Part shown: piece after piece, positions 22,830 through 34,205 of the stretch
Position numbering within the stretch: the first letter of the stretch is position 1
How the letters are laid out: every line of letters starts with the position of its first letter
From: Sipunculus nudus
Taxonomy: Eukaryota > Annelida > Sipuncula > Golfingiida > Sipunculidae
Reading direction: 5' to 3'
DNA length: 64,000 bases
Assembly: GCA_026874595.1 (NCBI GenBank)
Contig: CM049316.1
Coordinates: 47,618,695-47,682,694 of the forward strand
The notes under the pieces: model-generated
Databases searched by the model: none
What the model saw: the letters and a program-made list of their open reading frames with translations, nothing else
What the model was told of the DNA's origin: nothing
Program-made: the position numbers and the translations under genes

Positions 22830-23775
22830 TCTTTGTGGATTTAGGTGCAAAAATAAAAATATGTTGGTTGGCCAGCTGTCAGCCTTTGGCAATTTTTCGC
22901 TAATGAGCATAAAGCAAAATGGCCACAAAAATCAAACAAAAATAGCAAAATTTATAATAATTATCTGAACATTTGATATGCATGGAGGATCAAGCAGTAC
23001 ATGGATTCCAGGGTATTATGACCCAGAGAATTAATTTCTGGTATTATCGTATCAGTGATGATCACCATTTACAACCCGTCTATGAGTGTGACCCATTAAA
23101 GCGACTCTAATTATAAAATGTAATAAAAATGTATTTATTTGTGTGGAATACATATTACAGGGAGTAGATACGAACGGACAAAGCTGTCATATGAAAAACC
23201 AATTGGTTTCTCAAAAACATTTACATATAATTATAGCGGGGTCGAAAAGTATAACATACATGCAGTCATACCTGAATTCACCCAGCCACCCATCCCTTCT
23301 CCGCGACCTTCATGCAGTCTTTAAATATTTTGTCAAAGGTTATTTAGCTGTGAACTTGCATATGTGGTCTCTGACATTCACAGACTTAGGAATTAAAGTC
23401 TCGATATGCTTATGTTCTGCAAACAGAACATGTAAAATGAATTAACTGAGTTCCTTGGTTTTTGCATGTCCATTCAAAAAGCCCCGTTCCTTGTTTACAC
23501 TGGTTTTCACACACGATACACCAAGTTACAATTAAGCGTGTGACATAAACATATGCGAAGCATTTGGATTTTCTGTTCTAGATTGTAGCACGTAATCATG
23601 GTGAAAGTCTCTTTTACACAGTCTACACAGTATAACTGTAAAAGAAAGCGAATTTAACGAAGTAGTCGTTTAGTTCCAATCGCGAGACGGCGCTCTAGAC
23701 TTATTACAATGATACACCAGTGTGTCTTCAATGATCACTCGCTGGTCTCCGTCTTCAATTCACGGTAATCTTAAT
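22830..23775. other. Intergenic, no recognised feature
   Basis: Short frames only; no domain, RNA or clear repeat recognised. Confidence 0.4.
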
Positions 23776-24255
23776 GGGCGTTCACACCTATCCGTTTTTT
23801 TCTACCGCACCCGCTTTCGTCACCCGTCGTCCGTCAAATTTCAATCAGTTAAAAAATACATAGGGCATTTTATACTTATCCGCACCCGCACCCATCTCAC
23901 CGTCCGCACAAATTAATCTGGGACCCATTCATGAAGCGGATGATGGGTGCGGACGTGAATCCCTACCATGACGTCATATATCGGGGATATTCTGGAATGT
24001 CCTTGTCTTCCCCTTGATTAAAATGCCAAAAGCGGTTGATTTTCAGAATGAAAGGTTGGAACTTGCGCATGGACATTCAATGCTTTACAATGCCGTTCAT
24101 GAAAGGCTTTAATTATTAATTGATATAATTAAAGCAATGTGAGAGGTATAATCGTATAAGTCATCAAATGAGCGGGGGCGGGGTGATTTGTCAATGCTAA
24201 TAAAATTTACCAGTAAAATTTACTAGTAGGCCTTAGCCCACGAAAAAAATAAAGC

Positions 24256-24258
<3 letters not shown>

Positions 24259-24307
<49 letters not shown>
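24259..24307. repeat. (TA)n microsatellite
   Basis: About 24 uninterrupted TA units. Confidence 0.95.
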
Positions 24308-24310
<3 letters not shown>

Positions 24311-24795
24311 GCACATATATAAATATATATTTATAATTTAAACATAATTAAATCATAATAATTAACTTTTATGGATAATTATTTAAGCATCCTTGTTAAA
24401 ATGGGGTAAACGGGGGAGGTGAAATTGCTCCCATTTAAAATCACTGTTCTAAAACTCAGTCATATGAATTTGGTCAAATTAAAGGTTAAGAGGGTATACT
24501 TGGCAATAGGTAATTTGTTATTAGATCTGGAATCTAGAATAAAATATCCTCATTGGATAAAGTAACACATGTTTTAACATTAATCATGTTAACATAAAGA
24601 TCATCATTACTCAGAAGCGGATCCAGGGGGTGCAACCCACCCCCCCCCCTTTTCAGCCGCAACCATTTTTAAAGGTTTAAGATCAGTTTTTGCGGTCTGG
24701 ACCCCCCCCCCATCCATCCCCCCCACCCCCCAAACATTTTAGGGACCTTATAAGTTACTGGATTGGAGATGGACTCAGTCTAATTTTTTAGCCTG

Positions 24796-24797
<2 letters not shown>

Positions 24798-24861
<64 letters not shown>
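24798..24861. repeat. (TA)n microsatellite
   Basis: About 32 TA units inside the foldback element. Confidence 0.95.
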
Positions 24862-24865
<4 letters not shown>

Positions 24866-25148
24866 AATGTGAAAGATAATAGTGTATTAAATATGAAACA
24901 AGAAAACTGAGTGCGGGTGCGGACGGGAAAAAAAAAACCACGGATAAGTGTAAACAGAGACGACGGATGGCGGACGAGGGATGACGGGTGCGGTTACGAA
25001 AAGGAAAAAAATAGATAGGTGTTAACGCGGCTTTAGTTGTCTGGTCAGACATTCTCTGGGCGTTTACGTATGTAGGCATACGGTAGACGACAATCCAACT
25101 GACTTCCCTGTCGTACCACTGAAAATCACACGTCGGTATAACTGTATA

Positions 25149-25153
<5 letters not shown>

Positions 25154-25221
<68 letters not shown>
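25154..25221. repeat. (TA)n microsatellite
   Basis: About 33 TA units just outside the foldback element. Confidence 0.95.
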
Positions 25222-25223
<2 letters not shown>

Positions 25224-25378
25224 AAGAATTTATTCACAAAAAAAAAGATTCCACATACTCGAAAACATACAAAAGCAAAAAACAGGAAATGAAGTTACAT
25301 TACAGTATTATCTTACAACATGATATACCTGCAAATACCTACACAGTCCTGTAAAATCTGGCAAATGACCTTTACACC

Positions 25379-25380
<2 letters not shown>

Positions 25381-25443
<63 letters not shown>
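25381..25443. repeat. (TA)n microsatellite at the 3' side of a LINE relic
   Basis: About 30 TA units close to the 3' end of the minus-strand LINE fragment. It may have grown from the LINE tail. Confidence 0.9.
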
Positions 25444-26767
25444 CTTTTAACAGTAAGAATAATCGTGTTTGCCCTTTGTGAACCGTAATATAAAAAAAAT
25501 CTCCTTTCATCTTAATTCCTTTGCTTGTTGCCTGTTTTCCTCTAACAAATTATTTTTAATTTAGTTCCATATTTACCCACTTTAGGACAACACCAAAGTA
25601 TATGTTTTATAGTCTCTTCTTCCTGTTTACAAAATGTACAAGAGGTATCATTCACCAAATCGATCTTAAAGAGAAAGGAATTAAAAACTAAGCAGTTATG
25701 CATTATCCTATACTGGAAATATCTCAGTTTACTATCAATCGTTGTTCTGTATAAATTTCTAAAACCTTTATTAACCTCATCTTCTGTGACATTAAACTCT
25801 AACATCCATCTTTTGACGGCTTTCTTAGTTCTTTCAATGAAATCCTGTAAAACCTTTCTATAAACAATTTTTGTCAGATCTTTATTTTTTAGTCAGGTTA
25901 CCAAAAAACTGGTTTGTTTCTTGTCTCTGGTTTTACCTCACCATAATCGATATTATCTGTAATACATTTCTTCCATGGTAATGGTAAGGCATTCTTAAGC
26001 TTTGATAATCTAGAAAATTTATTTTACAACCGTATTTTACATATAATTCATTATATTTTAACCACCTTAAATTATGCCCGCTCTCGCACAAGAGATATTT
26101 CAGCTTTGTTACTCCTCTCTGTATCAAACTTTTTTTACATACCACTCTTTCATCAATTTTACTATTATTTGAATTAAACCATAATGGTTCCTCAAATATG
26201 TCTTCAATATTATTTACTATTTTTGTCCTTATATCTCGCCCGACATCGTAGTATCTTTACCCAAAATGGACTGCACTGAACAGAAAAAAATATAAAATCC
26301 TTTTCGTCAATATTCCCTTCAAGAATATATTTTATATAATTTTTCTTAAATTCGTTATGGCCAAATCACTCCATATTTTTAGCTTTAACTCCTCTCAAAC
26401 GAAGAGTCTTTCTATCCAGGCTACTTTTAGGGCAATTGTTATAGATGTCTTTTTTATTGTGAGCTGTTGACATGTCTCTTTTATTGTGCGCTATTGGCAT
26501 TCTGATTCGTGTTTGGCTCAAGCCCTGGGCGTTGCTTTGCTATAGCGTTCCTTGTTCTAGCTGGCCGGTTGCGGCCCACGTGTAAACACGGCGGTCATGC
26601 TAGTCTGGGGCTTTTTCTCCTGGCCGAGCCGGGAACATGTGAACCCTGACATGTAGAAACACAGCGTTCTTTGTTCTGGAGGTTTCCTGTAACGTTTGTA
26701 CTCTGTATCATGTTAGGTTCCTTATATTGTTCGGGAAATGGAAAGTTCTCGGCTTGAGGTGAAAAGT

Positions 26768-26775
26768 TATAAATA
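26768..26775 (+). promoter_or_regulatory. TATA box of the solo LTR
   Basis: TATAAATA followed by a purine-rich GC patch about 30 bp downstream; it lies in the first half of the LTR, as expected for the U3/R boundary. Confidence 0.55.
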
Positions 26776-27186
26776 AGGGGCTGTGTCTTAGAGCCGAGAG
26801 GGAGGGGTGATATATTCCAGCGGACACAGAAGAGTAAGTCAGTTTGTGGACCTTTTCCTATAATTGCGGCAGTTATAGCTTTTCTTCTAAATTTGTAACG
26901 GATTTTAATTAGTCTTCAGTTTGCCTTAGGGATCACTATCAGAACTTCACTTTTGGATTACAACGGATTTATTTTGTGAATGAACTGGACTGTTATTCTC
27001 TGAGAAGATTTATGTGAACTGTTCATCTGGGTTGTACGTTATAAAGGACTTGTCGTCGCTGTGACAGTGGCGGTATCCAGGTACTGTACACTTTATGTAT
27101 ATACTTGTATTGATTTGCTGTTGTACTGTTGTTATACTGTGAAATTGTATTGATTTAGTGTATTGTAATGTTAGGATTGTTTTAAG

Positions 27187-27192
27187 AATAAA
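27187..27192 (+). terminator. Polyadenylation signal of the solo LTR
   Basis: AATAAA about 420 bp downstream of the TATA box within the LTR. Confidence 0.4.
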
Positions 27193-27719
27193 TATTAATT
27201 ATTTGTTAACAAAAAACTACTGACTTCTTTATTCATTTTCCTAGACATTTCACGCTGCCTCTTGTTACAGAATCCGTTTTTTTTTTTTTTTATCTCCATT
27301 ACAAAATTTATTTTCATCATGCATACGTGATCTGTTAATATTAGGTTCCGTAACACAATATCTTTGCATTCAAAGTTTATCATGACCAATACTCCTGTCT
27401 CTTTTGAATTATATAAAATCTTTCTACTTATTTTATTTATGCCCCCGTCCCAAACAAACTTATAAAGCTTTGAATACAATGTAAAATTTATAAAATTGTT
27501 TGTAGTTCCGGGAAGGACTGACATTATAAGTTAATTTTGATAATATCTGTGATTTTATCAGTGTTATTTTCTCTTTTGGTGTTAATATGCGATGGGACCA
27601 TTGTTTTATTATTCTATCAATTTTTACACGTCCGTAAGTTAGTATCCAATGCCGCCAGTTAAATCTGGAGAAAAGGCGTTTCTCATCGGTCATCTCGAAC
27701 TGAAACAAAGTTAAGTATA

Positions 27720-28477
27720 CTCTTAATACTATTCTGACGGTCAGTTATCATGTGAATAAATGAACGGTTAAACGGAGGCAAGAACTATGATATCTAACAT
27801 TCCCCAGTTTCTACAGTACATATATGCACGTATACATGGGATTACACGCTCGGTACGATATGTATATGTGAAAGAGAGAGAGCCCATGATGACCCCAGTT
27901 ATTTAATTTCATCGTCAGTTTTTCTGTAATAAATCGTATAAGAAAACCATGACCCCTTGTTTGATATGACCTCCTCCTGGCTCCACCTCCACTACGCTCT
28001 TTACACAGCGCTTTCCCTATAGGCCTACAACCTACATCGTAAGCGCTGTTTGTTTTGACCTCGTATCCGGAATCGCTACACCAGAGGGGAGCACTGTATT
28101 TTGGTGCAATCAGATGAGACCCTGTGCTGGAGACATGACCTCTATGGTTTGCTGATATGGTCACATGATAAATAAATAGCAAGTATAAATATTTGGCAAA
28201 TTTTTTAGGGGTTGAAGAGGCCATTGCGTATGAGCGAGATCACAAACTTATTCAATAATTGTTGTGGTCCTCTTGACTGCGTGTAAACAATTGCAATGCC
28301 TGATATGCGACACACAACTGATGCGAAAAGGTATCTACATTACTATAAGGCCGTGTTGCCAGCAAGACGGTTCACTAGCCAAGCGAGGAATACACGGAGC
28401 AACGGTTGTTACATTTGTTTTGAGTGACAGCTCATCGCCCCGGCAACCGTTCGAATAGGCCACGGTCTGTACGTGGC
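27720..28477. other. Less AT-rich unique sequence flanking the L1-like insertion
   Basis: A 137-codon minus frame (28,224-27,811) has a hydrophobic N-terminal stretch but no recognised family or splice signals that I trust. I leave it uncalled. With the DNA after 32,797 this was one continuous locus before the LINE inserted. Confidence 0.35.
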
Positions 28478-28491
28478 ACAGACTCAGAGAG
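28478..28491 (+). repeat. Target-site duplication, left copy (14 bp)
   Basis: 'acagactcagagag', identical to 32,784-32,797. Confidence 0.9.
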
Positions 28492-28492
28492 T

Positions 28493-28813
28493 CTAATATT
28501 ATTTAATTATTTTTTAAAGTTGATATTCAAAATCATTTTAAGATGTCATATGATAAATACGACAAAATATGGAGTTTTAAAGACTGAATTAAACAAGGAA
28601 ATACATAAGGTTCATAATGTTATAGGGGAAGACATATCTAGGACGGAAAAAATGACAAAAAATAGCAATGAATCTGATATATATATTCAGTTGTTAATGA
28701 GAGTTTATAATAAAAACCAAATTTATTTACATGATAATATAAAGTGGACTCTTAAAGTTAAGGCAAACAACAAATTTATAAAATATATAGTTACCTTTAT
28801 TTATGGGAGTTAA
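28493..28813 (+). CDS. Possible 3' end of LINE ORF1
   Basis: The frame is open from before the element start to TAA at 28,811-28,813 and overlaps the ORF2 ATG (28,803) by 11 bp. The part inside the element encodes a Lys/Asn-rich, unrecognised sequence (GEDISRTEKMTKNSNES, IKWTLKVKANNKFIKY). The first part of ORF1 would have been lost by 5' truncation. It could also be a chance frame in AT-rich DNA. Confidence 0.35.
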   Translation, partial: LILFNYFLKLIFKIILRCHMINTTKYGVLKTELNKEIHKVHNVIGEDISRTEKMTKNSNESDIYIQLLMRVYNKNQIYLHDNIKWTLKVKANNKFIKYIVTFIYGS

Positions 28814-31800
28814 CTTTAAGGTTATTAGTTTAAATGTGAGGGGACTAAGGAATAAAATAAAAAGGATGGAGCTTTTTCATTGGTTATTGAATAGAAAAGG
28901 TGAGGAAAGTGTTATCTTTTTACAGGAAACGCATGTGACTTCTGATATAGAATCACAATTGAAAAATGCTTGGGATGGCCCTAGTTATTTTTCATACGGT
29001 ACATCTTTGGCACGTGGAGCTGCAACTTTAATTGGTAAAAAAGTTGAGTTTAAAGAGATTTCTTTTGAGACAGATAAAAGCGGCCGTTACGTTATTCTTA
29101 GGGCGCTGATACAAGGACAGGAATTTTTTATAATTAACACGTACGCGCCAAACACAGAGAAGGAACAATTAGATTATTTTCAAAGGATAAACGATAAACT
29201 TACGTCGATACAAGACGATAGTGGTTTGCAGATAATTTGGGGTGGTGACTTCAATTTCAGTTTCACGGATATGGATGCAAAAGGAGGAAGTTTTAGACCT
29301 AAAGCTAAGACTATCCGAATGGTAAAACAGATTATGTATGAAAAAGAATTGATTGATATTTGGAGAATTCGAAATCCAGATACCAGCCAGTTTACATGGA
29401 GATCTAAAACACCCTTAATTCAACGCAGACTAGATATGATATTAGTATCCACTGAATTAAATGCACATGTTAAACATATAAAGATATTGCCAGCAATTTT
29501 GACAGATCATTCGGCAGTTATATGTACTGTTGAGACTGTGTTAAAAACAAGTCATGGTCCATCACATTGGAAATTTAATACCTCATTGTTGAACGACCAA
29601 GAGTACAATATTTTAATTAGAGAAAACGTTAAAAAGTTGCGAGACAATAATAAAGACAACATGGATGAAATGACCTGGTGGGAGTATTTAAAATATAAAA
29701 TAAGAGAAATTACAATTAAGTATTCTAAGAAAAAACAAAAGCAAGCAAGGAAGAAATTAGAGAGCCTTGAACAAAATGCCGCACAAGCAGAAAATAACTT
29801 ATCAAATGATATACCACTTAGTCTGGTACAATATGATCATCGCCAACTGGAGCACGAACAATTTTATAAAGCATATGTGGAAGGATTAATAGTGAGATCC
29901 AGAGTCCAATGGCATGAGGAAGGTGAACGCAGTACAAAGTACTTTATGAATATTGAAAAGAGAAATAAAATAAAATCTACTATAAGAAAATTGATAATAA
30001 ATGGACAGGAAGCCCACGAGCCAGATCATATCATGAAATCAGTTAAGGAATATTTTCAAGAAAAATATAAGAGAAAAATATATGTAGAAGAAAACGAATG
30101 TTTACAATTTTTAGATAATATAAAAGTACCGACAATACCTGGAAACGAGGTAGATCAATGTGACAGTGAAATTACTAAGGATGAAATTAAAAATGCGTTA
30201 AAAAATATGAAGAATAACAAAACACCTGGTAATGACGGATTACCAAAAGAATTTTACTTAACTTTTTTTGATGTCTTAATTGATGACTTGTTAAATGGTT
30301 TTAATCAAAGTTTTACTAAGGGGTCTCTTACAACTAGCCAAAGACAAGCAATAGTAACACTAATTGAAAAACCTGGAAAAGACAATAGGAGACTTTCATC
30401 CTGGAGACCTATCAGTTTATTGAACGTTGACTTAAAAATATTAAGCAAAGTTTTGGCAGAGAGATTAAAAAAATGTTTACCGATACTGATAGATGAAGAC
30501 CAAAGTGCATTTGTGAAAGGTAGGAGAATTTCTGATACAAACTGCCTTATCAGAGATATATTAGATTTTTGTTGTCTGGAAAAGAAAAAGGCTATTATTT
30601 TCGCAATAGATTTTGCAGCAGCCTTTGATAGTATTGATCATGTATTTCTATTCACTGCTTTAAAGAAATTTGGCTTTGGGAGTACATTCTTACGGTGGAT
30701 TAATGTATTGCAAAATAACTTGGAAAGCTGTGTAATGAACAATGGGTACAGCACTGGGTATTTTAAATTGGAACGAGGAACAAGACAAGGAGATCCATTG
30801 GCCCCATATCTTTTTATATTGGTGATTGAAATGTTAGCAATAATGATTCGCCAATCTAGTAAGGTAAAAGGTATAAGTATAAACGGTTCTGAAATAAAGC
30901 AATGCATGTATGCAGACGACACAACCTTTTTTCTAAGGGATTCAGAATCTATGAAAGAGGTTAGATTAATTTTGAAACAATTTGAGAAGATTTCATCTCT
31001 CGAAATAAATTACAACAAATGTGAAGCTGCCTGGCTTGGTACTAGCACGGATATACCGGCAGGTGAAGATGACATTAAATGGGTCAACTTTCGTAAAGAC
31101 GCAATTAAAATTTTAGGGATATATTATACATATGACAATACACTTTCTAATACTTTAAATTTTGATAGGATTCACAATAAAATGGAAGTCCTTTTTAATA
31201 TCTGGAAACAAAGAGCATTGACAATATACGGGAGAAATACAATAGTTAAAGCTTTAGGCATTTCGAAATTACTGTATGTTTCATATATACTAGAACCTCC
31301 ATCGAGCTTTGTTAAGAAAATTAAAAGCTGTATTTCAGACTTTATATGGTATGGAAGAAAGCCGAAAATTAAATATGAGGTTCTTTTAAACGACAGAGAC
31401 GTAGGGGGCATTAGATTGCCAGATATAAGTACTATTATAGAAACACAAAGAATAATGTGGGTTGTTAGAATGAAGTTATTGAAGAAAGCAAAATGTATTG
31501 AAATACCGAATCACTTCTTAAGAAGTGTAGGAGGAGTGCCAAATATATCAGTTAATTTTGACATTAGTTGTATAAAAAGAACTGTATCAAAGTTCTATCA
31601 GCACTGCTTACTGGCATGGTCAAATTTTACCTCTATAGAACCTATTAATTCTGAGACCATATTAAAACAACAGCTGTGGAATAATAAATATATATTGCTA
31701 GGAGGAAGATCGGTATATATTAAATATTTAGATGATATAGGCATCAGATTTATATACCAAATATTACATGATGATGGTCGGAAAAAAGAAATTTCACAAG

Positions 31801-32582
31801 TGATTCCCGTTAGTACTGTTTAATCTTCTTACTTTATTCACTGGAGAGGGTTACAGGAGGCGGTTCCACCGAATTGGAGAGAAAGTATTAAAACAGGCTT
31901 GTCTAATGATGATATGTTATCTGACGAAATAATACCTATGGGGGATATATTTATTAATCTAGAGAAACTAAATTTTAAGCAAGTGTATAATCGATCGATC
32001 CTGAAAAAAATAGAAGAACCAGTGAACAAAGTAAATCTCCAACGAGATTTAACCAACGATTTCTGTTGGAAGAAAGCTGTGAAGCATATATATGAAACAA
32101 CAAAGGACATGTATTTGAGGCAATTCCAATTTAAAATTCTACATAATATTTTGACTGTTAACGAGAAGTTATATATATGGAGATTAACAGATAGCAATAG
32201 ATGCTCATATTGTTTCATGGATACGGAATTTGTTTGTCATCTTTTTTGTGAATGTTTTTTGACCAAAGCTCTTTATTTCAATATTTTAAGTTGGGCCAGT
32301 CGAGCAAGGATGTATATGCCAGCATTAACGAGAGAAATAATATATTCAGGGTGTTCAAGTGATGTTCCATACAAAAAGCTAATTGATATGTTTATATTGA
32401 CATATAAGTTCGTTATTTTTAAATATCGTAAGCAAGGAAGGGTCCCTTCGCTCTTTATATTTATCAAGTATATAAAAGATAAAGAATTAATCGAGCGTAA
32501 GGTAGCAGAAAAAGAAAGAGAAGTACATAAATATGTGGAAAAATGGGGGAAAATACTCTCCATTTTAAATACCAAATGTTAA
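28803..32582 (+). pseudogene. LINE ORF2: AP endonuclease, reverse transcriptase, C-terminal CCHC-like motif; one nonsense codon
   Basis: A single frame of 1260 codons is interrupted only by TAA at codon 1007 (31,821-31,823). The endonuclease spans residues about 1-240: SLNVRGLRN, QETH (41-44), NTYAPN, GGDFN (147-151), TDHSAV (234-239). The reverse transcriptase spans about 450-800: RPISLLNVDLKILSKVLAERL, ID-AAAFDS (D603), RQGDPLAPYLF (661-671) and the catalytic YADD (703-706). The C-terminal motif is CSYC (1134-1137) then HLFCEC (1146-1151). The chosen ATG sits a few residues before the conserved endonuclease strand, which supports it. All catalytic residues I can check are present; only the stop separates it from an intact protein. 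Confidence 0.93.
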
Positions 32583-32783
32583 ATCTGAGGATTGTCTATT
32601 GAATTGTCTTCGTGTTAAATGATTTTGTATATAATTATGTTATTTTGTATTGAACCATATTTAGTTCACTTTGAGCTCGATTTAATGATGGGATGTCGAT
32701 GATGAAAGAGAATAAAATATATGAAATATAAAGAAAATGAAATATTCTGAGGCATTCCAAAGAAGTAAAAAAAAAAAAAAAAA

Positions 32784-32797
32784 ACAGACTCAGAGAG
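32784..32797 (+). repeat. Target-site duplication, right copy (14 bp)
   Basis: Same 14-mer as 28,478-28,491, directly after the poly(A) run. Confidence 0.9.
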
Positions 32798-33805
32798 AAT
32801 GGCCCGACACGTGGTTTGCATTGGTCCTTGAATGTCCACAGAGGATGCCCGGCCGGTTGGCTGTGATTAATTCAAACGAAATGTAACAATTTTGGCTCCG
32901 TGCACACCTCGCTGGCTGGTTTCCGTTTGCCGGCAAACGGATACATGGCTACGCTAACATAGTCTTCATGTCGTAATCGAATCGGTCGATGATGCGATAA
33001 TGCAGAGGGAACAATTAAAATTCGACTATTTTTTTTACTAAGAGTAACCACTTGAGTGCACTTGAAGCGCACTTGAAACGCAGCTATGGGCGAAGCCATG
33101 AACCCCGGATACACCCCGAATAGACCCGTGATCTCATAGACAAGGCCCAGCAAGTGAAATCGTCTGTATAGTAGACACACTAAAGTGAAGTGTATGAGAG
33201 CTTTACCAGAAATAGTATACCAAGAAATCATCAAGCTTCACCGAACAAAATTGAAAAATATATGTAAAGAAGATCAAAGAAAATTCATGCAAAATACAAT
33301 ACAGGAAAATACAGTTGGAAAAGGCATCTGCATTCTGTGGAGAAACGTGCCGAGAAAAACACTCGGACCTTAATGGGTTTCAAATTCCTCAAATGAAAGT
33401 GCAGATTCTGTAAAGACTTAAAAAAATGTCTCTAAAAATTAATAAAGAACAACCGAAAATACGCACGATTGGACCACGATTTAAATTACACAAGAACAAC
33501 ACCTAGAAAAAAAACAGTCAGAAATGAAGGCTTGACTGTTTAATATCTTGACAGACTCCCGAAAGACAACGCCTTTCAGGAAATTTTCAAACTTAAAAGC
33601 AGGATATGTTTTTGGTTGCATGAAAATGGCATACTCACGGCAAACATAACTTTGAGGTCATCAGACAGGATGTCTACGCCACGTTAATTTAAAAGAAATC
33701 CTGAAAAATTGCCATTTTAAAATCCAGGGCGGAAATCCTTGGGAAAAAGAGTTGTGTGTGCCTGTCCTGGAAATGACCTTAAAAGTCCCTAGACAAGAGT
33801 GAGGT
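32798..33805. other. Intergenic, no recognised feature
   Basis: Short frames only (for example 33,185-33,373), with no recognised domain. Confidence 0.4.
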
Positions 33806-33811
33806 TTATAT

Positions 33812-34205
33812 CAGGTATTGATCAGCAGTCTACGTTGTGCCTCCGTGCAGCCAGCATGTCAGGTGTTGACCAGTAGTCAAAATTGTGCCTCCGTGCAGCC
33901 AGCATGTGTCACGTGTTGACCAGCAGTCTACGTGTAGCCAGCATGTGTCAGGTATTGCCCAGCGGTCTACTTAGTGCCTCTGTGCGGCCTGCATGTGACA
34001 GGTGTGTCCAACAGTTTACGTTGTGTCTCCGTGCAGTCTGTATGTGTCAGGTGTGTCCAACAGTTTACGTTGTGTCTCCGTGCAGCCTGCATGTGTCAGT
34101 TTGTCCAACAGTTTACGTTGTGTCTCCGTGCAGCCAGCATGTGACAGGTGTTGACCAGCAGTCTACCTTGTGCCTTTTTGCAGGCTGCATGTGTACATGT
34201 TCTGG
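33812..34205. repeat. About 49-bp minisatellite, 8 copies
   Basis: Units contain 'tacgttgtgtctccgtgcagcc' and 'gcatgtgtcaggtgt'. Spacing is 48-50 bp except for one unit shortened to about 39 bp. The Cys-rich plus frame across it is a repeat artefact. Confidence 0.9.

Larger units (their letters stand above)
23776..25031. mobile_element. 1.26-kb foldback/MITE-like element with (TA)n interior
   Basis: The left end 'gggcgttcacacctatccg', followed by pyrimidine-rich and 'ccgcacccg' sequence, is mirrored at the right by 'cgggtgcgg...ataggtgttaacgcggc'. The outer ends are adjacent to TTA at both sides, which suits a 3-bp TTA/TAA duplication as made by PIF/Harbinger-type transposases. No transposase is present. 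Two long (TA)n tracts lie inside. Confidence 0.55.
26437..27355 (+). mobile_element. Solo LTR (919 bp) with 4-bp target duplication CAAT
   Basis: Ends TGTTATAG and CCGTAACA form a TGTTA/TAACA inverted repeat. CAAT occurs directly outside both ends (26,433-26,436 and 27,356-27,359). Removing the insert and one CAAT rejoins the LINE reading frame, which fixes the boundaries. A TATAAATA box (26,768) and an AATAAA (27,187) are in the right order for plus-strand transcription. No internal coding region remains, so it arose by LTR-LTR recombination. A 4-bp duplication suits Ty3/gypsy. Confidence 0.85.
25542..27708 (-). pseudogene. 5'-truncated LINE ORF2 relic, split by a solo LTR
   Basis: On the minus strand the relic begins in the region after the RT catalytic core (LTPKEKITLIKSQILSKL, LYKFVWDGG, VLVMINFECKDI). 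It is interrupted by the solo LTR and resumes at 26,436 with a frame containing a TGA. The C-terminal part has RYFQYRIMHNCLVFN and a cysteine-histidine motif, CTFCKQEEETIKHILWCCP, like that in the intact plus-strand LINE at 28.8-32.6 kb. Several stops and frame changes make it inactive. It is related to, but clearly older than, the LINE at 28,492. Confidence 0.8.
28492..32783 (+). mobile_element. L1-like non-LTR retrotransposon (LINE), nearly intact ORF2, 5'-truncated
   Basis: The element is bounded by a perfect 14-bp duplication and ends in about 18 A, the hallmark of target-primed reverse transcription. It contains a probable tail of ORF1, a full ORF2 (endonuclease, RT, C-terminal zinc motif) broken by one nonsense codon, and a 200-bp 3' UTR. 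The perfect duplication and single lesion imply a young insertion. The AP-type endonuclease plus poly(A) tail place it in the L1/Tx1 group; the exact clade needs a tree. Confidence 0.92.

Noticed and set aside
27206-27211. Alternative right end of the solo LTR at TTAACA (27,211)
   Set aside because: It gives TG..CA ends but no target duplication; the end at 27,355 gives a perfect CAAT duplication and restores the LINE.
27195-27524. 109-codon minus frame
   Set aside because: A chimera of LINE sequence and solo LTR sequence across the insertion boundary at 27,355.
27811-28224. 137-codon minus frame with hydrophobic N terminus
   Set aside because: No family recognised, no splice or promoter evidence; low-confidence chance frame.
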